Shown: piece after piece, positions 57,601 to 64,000 of the stretch | How positions within the stretch are numbered: the first letter of the stretch is position 1 | Layout of the letters: each line of letters opens with the position of its first letter | Origin: Adenophora triphylla var. japonica | Taxonomy: Eukaryota > Streptophyta > Magnoliopsida > Asterales > Campanulaceae | Length of the DNA stretch: 64,000 nucleotides | NCBI GenBank assembly: GCA_022495995.1 | Contig: JAFEMH010005417.1 | Span: forward strand, 62,001 to 126,000 | Reading direction: 5' to 3' | Position numbers and translations under genes: made by a program | Notes under the pieces: generated by a model | Told to the model about the DNA's origin: nothing | What the model saw: only the letters and a program-made list of their open reading frames with translations | The model's database searches: none

Positions 57601-58100
57601 CATTCACAATTATTCATAGAATAAATAGTCGAAGATTTTGAAATATATTCATATTTAATCATACGACTCATTGCATTCATACCAATATGTCATAATCTAG
57701 AATGTCAGAAATCATGCCTTTCAACATTAAAATTAGAATCAACAAAGTAAGTAGAACTGATAATTTTATTATCAATGCTCAATAAATACATGTTGTCTTT
57801 AATGTAGCCCTTTTGTTGGAAAGAGGTGTTGTTCAATGCTTGCAGAATAGTGAATCGGCAAATAAAGTCATCCGCCTTCCATTTCTTCACTTTTTCAGCA
57901 GCCTCGATTTTCTGTGCCTCAGTTGCTTTTGCATCTTCATTCTCCTTTGGACAAGGATTACATAACACATAGAATACCTTTGCAATGGTGAGAAGGTATT
58001 CCATTTTCAAGCTCCAACGCTTGTAGTTCAGGCCATTCAGCCTCTCCAACTTATCTGATTCAGGAAGTTGTCCCTTCAACAAAACTGACTCCGTCTTCAA
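57601..58100 (-). pseudogene. Element E Gag N-terminus fused by deletion to GAG-pre-integrase
   Basis: Starts at ATG 58100 (MKTESVLLKGQLPE). LNGLNYKRWSLKMEYLL is the copia Gag start. After ~95 residues the sequence jumps, in frame, into YIKDNMYLLSIDNKI and then a GAG-pre-integrase-like HSRLWHIGMNAMSRMIKYE, so the rest of Gag, the zinc knuckle and the protease are deleted. Confidence 0.78.
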
Positions 58101-58119
58101 GACTTAAATACCTTAAAAT

Positions 58120-58715
58120 TGTTGTATATGACTCGAATTGTGGGTAAGGAATCAGTAGGTTAGGCACACCAAAGGATGTTATCTTTAAGGTATTTAATTC
58201 GTCCCACTATGGTGTAATGGTTCTCAACGAATTTCACCTCCAGGATACAAAACCTACGCACTCTTATTCAAAGATACACTCCCTTGAATAACTATGAAAC
58301 AATAATCGAAGCTTTAACTGTTTAACTCGAAGGACAGCATTGATAAGAAGAAAGACTCGGGAATTAGTTGTTTCAGTGAGTATTTTCGGCGGAAGAGGCC
58401 AACCCAATTTATAGGGTTTGTGTTGTTGTCTTGAAAAGACATAACAAAGTCGAACTGGTGTGCCTCTACAAACAGTCATACTCTTAGCAAATGCCCACTC
58501 GAAAAGTCACACCCCGAAACGTTTAAACTGATACACTCCCTCTTGCCTAAATCAGTCTTATCGAAATTAGACTAATTAATATTTAATTAATTAATTTATA
58601 TGCCCATTCGAAAAGTCACACCCCAAACGTTTAAACTGATACACACCCTCTCGCCTAAATCAGTCTTACCGAAATTAGACTAATTAATATTTAGTTAATT
58701 TATTTATTTATTTCT

Positions 58716-58785
<70 letters not shown>

Positions 58786-59046
58786 CTCAAAACTTTAAGC
58801 TACACCTGACATTTTTCTATAATAAAGGAAAGTTTAAGCAAGCTCATAGGAACACCTCAAACTTAGCTATGATATAACAAGTTTAGCTCTAAAAGTTTTA
58901 TTAGGAATCCCATATAGGATAAAGAAGACACAATGAAGAAGACAAGAGAAGACAATAAAGCTTTTGTACCATGAATGAAGAAAGTCGCTATACAAACTCA
59001 AATATGGGAGAAGATTAATTATATGTGAATATTAATACATATAACA
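58120..59046 (-). repeat. Element E 5' LTR (927 bp) with internal duplication and (AT)n
   Basis: About 95 bp longer than the other LTR. A segment of about 107 bp (58491-58597) is duplicated at 58598-58704 only in this copy, and the (AT)n tract (58726-58782) is shorter. Right border TAACA followed by CGAGT. The Gag ATG lies only about 20 bp inside the LTR end, and no primer-binding site is recognisable, so it was probably lost. Confidence 0.85.
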
Positions 59047-59051
59047 CGAGT

Positions 59052-60428
59052 CTCTCTCGAATCTCTCTCACAGTCTCACACTTCACGTTCATGTTAATAA
59101 GTATCCCTAGAATTTTCTTTCAAACTGATTTTGTGGCCAAAAAAAAAAATATTAAAAAAATATAATGGGTTGACCCGCACCTGTATTGTCCAATCCGAAT
59201 TGGCCTACTTTTATTTGAGTTAGTAGTTTTAAAGTCAAACTCACTTCTATTGCATGGCGAGCCGAGCTAGAGCCCAACCCAAATCGATACCTTTAATCTT
59301 AGCATTTTAAGTGGTAAGGTGATCTCTTTCAGCATTTTAACCACCGGCAAAGCCAAATGAAAGGCATTAGGATCATTTGACTCCCTTAAATTTTGGCAAA
59401 TGTCCCCTTTAGATTTTTAGTAATGACTTTGTACTATTAATTATAATAGATTTATACATTTAACCTCTTAATTTTAGGTAAAGTTAGCACTAAAATACTA
59501 TTTGACCCTTTTTATGATACTTTTAGAATACACTAACTATGATATTCATCAGTAAAACAATTTAGATCCCCATTTCTAATTTTGGCTTTGCAGCTAATTT
59601 TAACCGGGAAAACCAGTAACATGTTAGCATCAAACCAATAAGCCACGAAGCTATTTAAGGAAAATCAATCTTTACTAATAAAATTAACATTTAAATATTA
59701 ATAAAAGAAGAAATATCTTCATTATTGACATTTTGTATTTCTTTCTTGTTAATTATACAAAATAAAGGGTTGGTGGGGTTCTTTTACCTCATATATTATA
59801 GTTTTCAAATTAGTAACTAATGAGCACAATACAATCGAAAAGGTATGACATTATATCATACTGTAATTGAGAAATTGATTGCTCATTTAATAAACGTTAA
59901 ATGTCCATGCTTAACTCATATATGTAGCATTTAAATCTCAGATTTTATCTCACTTGATCATCGCGTGGAAATGCACTAATTAACTTAAATTATCATCAGA
60001 CCGAGCACCGCTGCAACGAGCAAGTTGTTGCTGTGCTGTAGCGCCCAAGCTCGATTTTGTCACATGTATCTCATTTCTAGATGTGCGGTTAAGATTGATT
60101 GAGTTAATGTGACACCCACATAACATTATATTGATATGGACTTTTCATATTCTAAATAGAAAAATGTGAGAAAACTACATCCACACGCTATAGCGGAACA
60201 ACATGTTCTCAATACAGCGATTCTAAATTCTAATTCCAATCACCATCACTCTCCATCAATTGATTTATGGATTTATACCTCACATTTTTGTCCTGAATAT
60301 AGTTACCTTCTAATGACAATTGACATCTCTAGGTGATTTTTTTTTTAATTTTTAACTAAATGACGCGACTGAGTTGAGTTGAGTTGAGCTGCGTTGAATT
60401 GACACGAGTTGAGTTGCAGAGTGCTAAA
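59052..60428. other. AT-rich spacer upstream of the polygalacturonase gene
   Basis: No gene recognised. GTTGA-type short repeats occur at 60365-60415. Much of it is AT-rich with single-base runs. Confidence 0.4.
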
Positions 60429-60475
60429 GATGGTGAAATATATGAGCTTTAAGCCTTAAGCGTACAATGAACTCA

Positions 60476-60485
60476 GTATTTATAA
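60476..60485 (+). promoter_or_regulatory. TATA-like box before the polygalacturonase gene
   Basis: TATTTATAAG about 45 bp before the first coding exon. If used, transcription would start around 60510, inside the region with the acceptor-like TTCTAGCAG, and the upstream micro-exon model would not apply. Confidence 0.35.
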
Positions 60486-60524
60486 GTTCCGTTTCACTAG
60501 CATATTAATACTTTCTTCTAGCAG

Positions 60525-62769
60525 GTTGCCGGCCTCATCAAGTTCTTGCTTCTTTCCGTTGCATTCTCGTGTCGTTTAGAACAAGGGTTTGCGGGTGTTT
60601 ATGATGTAATGCAGTTTGGTGCTGTAGGTGATGGCGTAACTGATGATGCCCAGGTAAGTATTTCGTGAGTTGTACATACATTTTTTCCAATTCCCAGGTC
60701 ATGTCCACCAGTCCAAAGACTAAATATGTTCTCTCTCTCTCTCTCTCTCTCTCTCTTGGGTGTGTGTTTATGCGACAAAAGGCGTTTGTACAAGCATGGG
60801 GAGTCGTCTGTAAGGATGCTGCAGCAACGCCGACTATGATAATTCCATTTGGCAAGACATTTTATTTAAGTCCTATCCAGTTCCAAGGCCCTTGTTCATC
60901 TCCTACCATCCATTTCCAGGTGGTACTAACAAATATGGATTTTTTTAATCTAATATTTAAGAGAAAAATCTATATATTCAGTTATTACATACATACATTG
61001 ATTAATATATTTTTCTAATTTTGGTAGCTATCTGGAACTATAACTGCACCAACCAGATTAGAACAATGGAAAGGGTGTCCTTCAGATTCATGGATTTCTT
61101 TCAGTAAAGTCAATGGTCTCATAGTAGATGGTTGTGGTGTTATCAACGGTCAAGGCTCACCGTGGTGGTCGAATACCAAGCACGTAAGTATACATATATA
61201 GTTCATATAATTACCGACGTAGTTCTTCTAAAGCTGTCTGTTTGTGTTGCAAAGAGCCGCAGATCATTTAATTTTGTTAATATATACTATGAATTCTTAC
61301 CGGGTAATTTACACATTGAATGAATTAGTGACTAAATCACTTATTAATTCACTAATTTTTTTTCAGGTGAATGGTGCCGGTGGTTGTGGCAGACCAACGG
61401 TATGTTCTTGTAATCTTTTTTTTCTGCAAGAATTTTCATCTTTAAATGATTTTTTTTTTTTTTTGCATATATATTATATGCAGGCACTGCATTTTTCTGA
61501 ATGCAATGGACTTCAACTTATTGGAATAAAGCATCTAAACAGTCCCAAAAACCATATCAGCGTTACGGATTGTAACAATGTGGACATTTCTAACCTCTAT
61601 ATTTCAGCACCGCCCGATAGCCCAAATACTGATGGCATTGACATTTCTTCATCGACCCTTGTTCATGTCAGAGACTCCATGATTCAGACTGGTGAATAAT
61701 TCTACTCATATCTTGAGGGTTTTTTTTTTTTTTTTTTTTTTGAGAAATTGCATTTTGTATTTGATTTCTTCTTGTAAACGAACAATAGGCGACGACTGTA
61801 TTGCAATTAACTCTGGTTCGTCAAATATAAATATCACGGGTGTGCAGTGTGGTCCAGGCCATGGCATAAGGTATGTCATAGGGTGTTATACGGTACATCT
61901 TTATGCATTAGCGGTGTTGCACTGTATTTTCTGTATAATTCTGTACATAAAATTCTGTATTTTCAACTATTCTTCCTCTGTTCATCCAATTCTCTGATGT
62001 ACTTCCTGGCTCCTGTACAGTATTGGAAGTCTTGGAGCAAATGGAGCATTCAACACAGTTGAAGGAGTATACGTGCAATACTGCAACTTAAGTGGTACTG
62101 ATAACGGAGCAAGAATCAAGACATGGCCGGGAGGTTCTGGATATGCTAGGAATATCAATTTCGAGTATATTCTGCTACAAAATGTCAAAAATCCAATCAT
62201 TATCGATCAGTTTTATTGTCAGGATCACGACTGCGGAGATCAGGTAACTATTTCCTAAAAGCAGTGCTTCGGATTATCGTTAATCTGTCAGTCCAGTAAC
62301 ATTCGGCTAAATAGGAAACAGTAAAAAATCTACAAGCTCTCTAAATTGCCCCTCATTTGAATTCAAACTAGACAAGAATATTTTAAACTAGGCAGGATAT
62401 TTGTTTTTATAAAATTAATTATTTGGACACAATTATAGAGGACTGATTCTGCTTGAGTTAGAGCTCTTAGGTTGTAGGAAAATAAAATGAATGTTAGTTT
62501 AGCAATACTAATATGTCGTGAAATTGCAGCCAAAGGCGGTGAAAGTGCGTGACGTGACATACAGATATGTGATGGGATCTTCGGCTACTAAGGATGCAAT
62601 TGTATTGCAGTGCAGCAAATACGCGCCTTGTGAAAATATTGTGTTGGACCAAATCGACATAAGGATGAATGTTCCTGCTGAACCTGCTTCTGCAGAATGT
62701 AAAAACGTTAGAGGAAGTTTTTCAGCTACAAATCCTTATGTGGATTGCTTAGTGAAGGAAACATTGTAG
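60525..62769 (+). CDS. Polygalacturonase (GH28 pectinase), eight exons; start codon not resolved
   Basis: Hydrolyses alpha-1,4-galacturonan in pectin; secreted to the cell wall. Exons: 60525-60653, 60782-60919, 61028-61183, 61367-61399, 61484-61691, 61789-61870, 62021-62243 and 62530-62769, all with GT-AG borders and matching phases (402 residues plus stop). All four GH28 motifs are present: NTDG in exon 5, GDDC in exon 6, CGPGHGIS across exons 6/7, and RIKTWPGG in exon 7. Residues ~3-25 ([13 protein letters not shown]) form a secretion signal, followed by [16 protein letters not shown], the usual mature start. No stop or shift within the exons. Exon 1 has no ATG: a TAG at 60519 lies in frame just upstream. 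Either a micro-exon ATG|GT at 60430-60432 is spliced to 60525, or the start was lost. Which PG clade it belongs to is not decided here. Confidence 0.9.
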
Positions 62770-62861
62770 TTTTTGATCGATATGGTAGCATTGGTTTGTT
62801 AGGTTGTGTGAGAAAAATGACATGTCTGCATTACTGTACAGGGGATAATTGATCCTAAATT

Positions 62862-63141
62862 CTGCTCCTTCTGATCCACCTTAAACTTGACTTTTTGCCA
62901 TTTTTTCCATCGGTCCCACCTTAAATCAAACTTTCCAAAATTACAACAAATCTTTACTGTTTTTTTCACTCATTCTCTGTTCTACTTTACTTTTATACTC
63001 ACAGCACCGATTAACTCACTATTTCTCTCATTCATTCTTTTTCTTATTTTATTTTTCATACTCACAACACATATCTCTTACTTTTTTCCTTAATCTCTGT
63101 ACACAAAATGTTAATACGATTTGAGGTGAGGCGGAGTGAGT
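62862..63141. mobile_element. Stowaway-like MITE (diverged)
   Basis: Left end CTGCTCCTTCTGATCCACC and right end GGTGAGGCGGAGTGAG form diverged inverted repeats of the CTCCCTCCG type. The interior (ACTCATTCTCTGTTC, TATACTCACA, TTTTTTCCTTAATC) corresponds to the MITE at 42294-42570. It sits just behind the polygalacturonase gene and may supply its polyadenylation region. Confidence 0.6.
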
Positions 63142-63494
63142 ATTTCTTACTCGCTCTTTCCCGGTCAATTTTGGCAAAAATTCTGTCCCAAAATGAATGA
63201 TCTTATTTTAGTGAACTTATACAAAACTCATTATTGGTAATCATAATGTTTTAATTTTCTTTCTTATATTTTGCAAAAAGTAGTATAAAGTTTGGAGGTC
63301 ATTGGTAAAAACTAGCAATTAAGGATTATATTTTTTTTGACGGAATTGTTAAAAAAATTCCTTTAAATTAAATTAGTACTTAATTTGCTAAAAATTAATA
63401 ACTTACGGACTTCTTATTTTCTACGAATTTGTAACTTCAAACCTTTATTTAACAGAAATTTCTAACAATTATTTCAAAATTTCGTTAAGTTTTA

Positions 63495-63580
63495 CTCCCT
63501 CCGTCCCACCTCAATTGATCCACTTTTCTTTTTGAGACGTCCCACCTCAATTGATTCATTCCTTAGTATTTGAGAAGCAT
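63495..63580. mobile_element. Fragment of a third CTCCCTCCG-type MITE
   Basis: Starts TACTCCCTCCGTCCCACCTC and contains two direct copies of GTCCCACCTCAATTGAT(C/T)CA about 48 bp apart. No right end is seen. Confidence 0.45.
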
Positions 63581-63589
63581 TAGTATTTG

Positions 63590-63800
63590 AAAACTAAATT
63601 GGACATTAATCCCACATCGTCTAGGAATTGAAATGCTAGAAAATGGAGTAGTATATATTGAGAGGCCTTAGCATTTGAAAACCAAATGGGATATTAATCC
63701 CACATCGTCTAGGAGTTGAAATACTAGAAAATGGAATGATATATATTAAGAGGCCTTAGCATAGTGCTAGGAAATGAAATAGTATAAATTTTGGGGCCTT
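63590..63800 (+). promoter_or_regulatory. Tandem snRNA-type promoter-like units (USE plus TATA)
   Basis: Two copies of ATCCCACATCG (63609-63619, 63697-63707), matching the plant snRNA upstream sequence element RTCCCACATCG. Each is followed by a TATATATT box starting at 63652 and 63740, with 32 bp in between in both copies, the spacing known for Pol II-type plant snRNA genes. The units are about 88 bp and the tandem ends in a third, USE-less TATAAATT at 63783. No snRNA sequence is recognised downstream, so this may be a repeat that carries a promoter. Confidence 0.5.
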
Positions 63801-64000
63801 TGTCTCCTTTGTGAACACCAGCTTTCTTGGTGTTGGGCGCGCCTAGGTCACGCCTAAGGAGCTAAGGTCACGTCTAGGGCGTCTAATCACCGCCAAATGA
63901 CTCATTAACTAAGACTTTTCATAGCTCCTTAATTTCTCAAAAAAACTTTCCATTTTCGTTTTTCGCTCATATCCAGTTTTGAAATTGAAAACTTGGTCGA
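63801..64000. other. Unassigned sequence at the right edge
   Basis: Contains ACACCAGCTTTCTTGGTGT, a short palindrome, and the GC-rich 'ggtcacgcctaaggagctaaggtcacgtctagggcg' series with a repeated GGTCACG motif. No gene recognised. Confidence 0.35.

Larger units (their letters stand above)
44882..59046 (-). mobile_element. Element E: Ty1/copia retrotransposon split by element F
   Basis: Minus-strand copia element with LTRs 58120-59046 (5') and 44882-45713 (3'), and target duplication CGAGT at 44877-44881 and 59047-59051. Coding order on the minus strand is Gag N-terminus, GAG-pre-integrase, integrase fragment, RT, [element F], RNase H. About 5.1 kb without F. The Gag middle, zinc knuckle and protease are deleted, integrase is mostly missing, and there are many stops; E is dead and clearly older than F. 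Confidence 0.9.

Overview
This window is a retrotransposon-rich stretch of a flowering-plant nuclear genome, probably a eudicot. The evidence is nested Ty3/gypsy and Ty1/copia LTR retrotransposons with plant-type primer-binding sites, Stowaway- and hAT-like MITEs, and one intron-bearing host gene, a GH28 polygalacturonase near the right end. I saw no bacterial, organellar or rRNA sequence and no tRNA gene. Nearly all coding capacity belongs to mobile elements, and most of it is decayed.

Left block (1-~31435): three elements sit inside one another. Element C is a Ty1/copia element on the + strand. Only its integrase-RT-RNase H end and a 3' LTR are visible, from 27695; its 5' part must lie left of the window. 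Element B is a very large Tat/Ogre-like Ty3/gypsy element on the - strand (1-27694, running off the left edge), inserted in C's integrase region. Element A (14122-22303, + strand) is a non-autonomous LTR element inserted between B's gag and protease. Between its pol genes and its 3' LTR, B carries two antisense genes: an intron-containing plant-mobile-domain (PMD)-like gene (3911-6673) and a DUF7745-like gene (7226-8723). It also has three minisatellites, one of them inside an intron of the PMD-like gene. A has no recognisable coding sequence but shares terminal motifs with B, as expected of a parasite of the same family.

Middle block (~31435-41530): a decayed gypsy remnant (protease fragment on +, LTR-like piece on -) lies beside a long degenerate antisense gene (40117 down to ~34100). 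That gene keeps a TATA box and a 5'UTR intron. It was split by a hAT-type MITE (34602-35138) and by element D (35938-38702). D is a complete young copia-type element with 5-bp target duplications. Its single open frame encodes Gag and protease only, so it resembles the TR-GAG class of non-autonomous retrotransposons.

41530-44881 holds Stowaway-like MITEs and a terminal-inverted-repeat element full of CTGGCAC motifs. Right block (44882-59046): copia element E (- strand, target duplication CGAGT) was split by gypsy element F (46896-55983, + strand, target duplication AACCA). F's LTRs are almost identical although its pol is full of frameshifts and stops, and F too carries an antisense, apparently spliced ORF before its 3' LTR.

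59052-64000 is the least disturbed DNA: AT-rich spacer, the eight-exon polygalacturonase gene (60525-62769), a MITE, and a tandemly duplicated segment with the snRNA-type upstream element (USE) plus TATA boxes at identical spacing. The most distinctive theme is that three unrelated gypsy insertions (B, F and the middle remnant) each carry gene-like antisense ORFs with their own promoter or intron signals.
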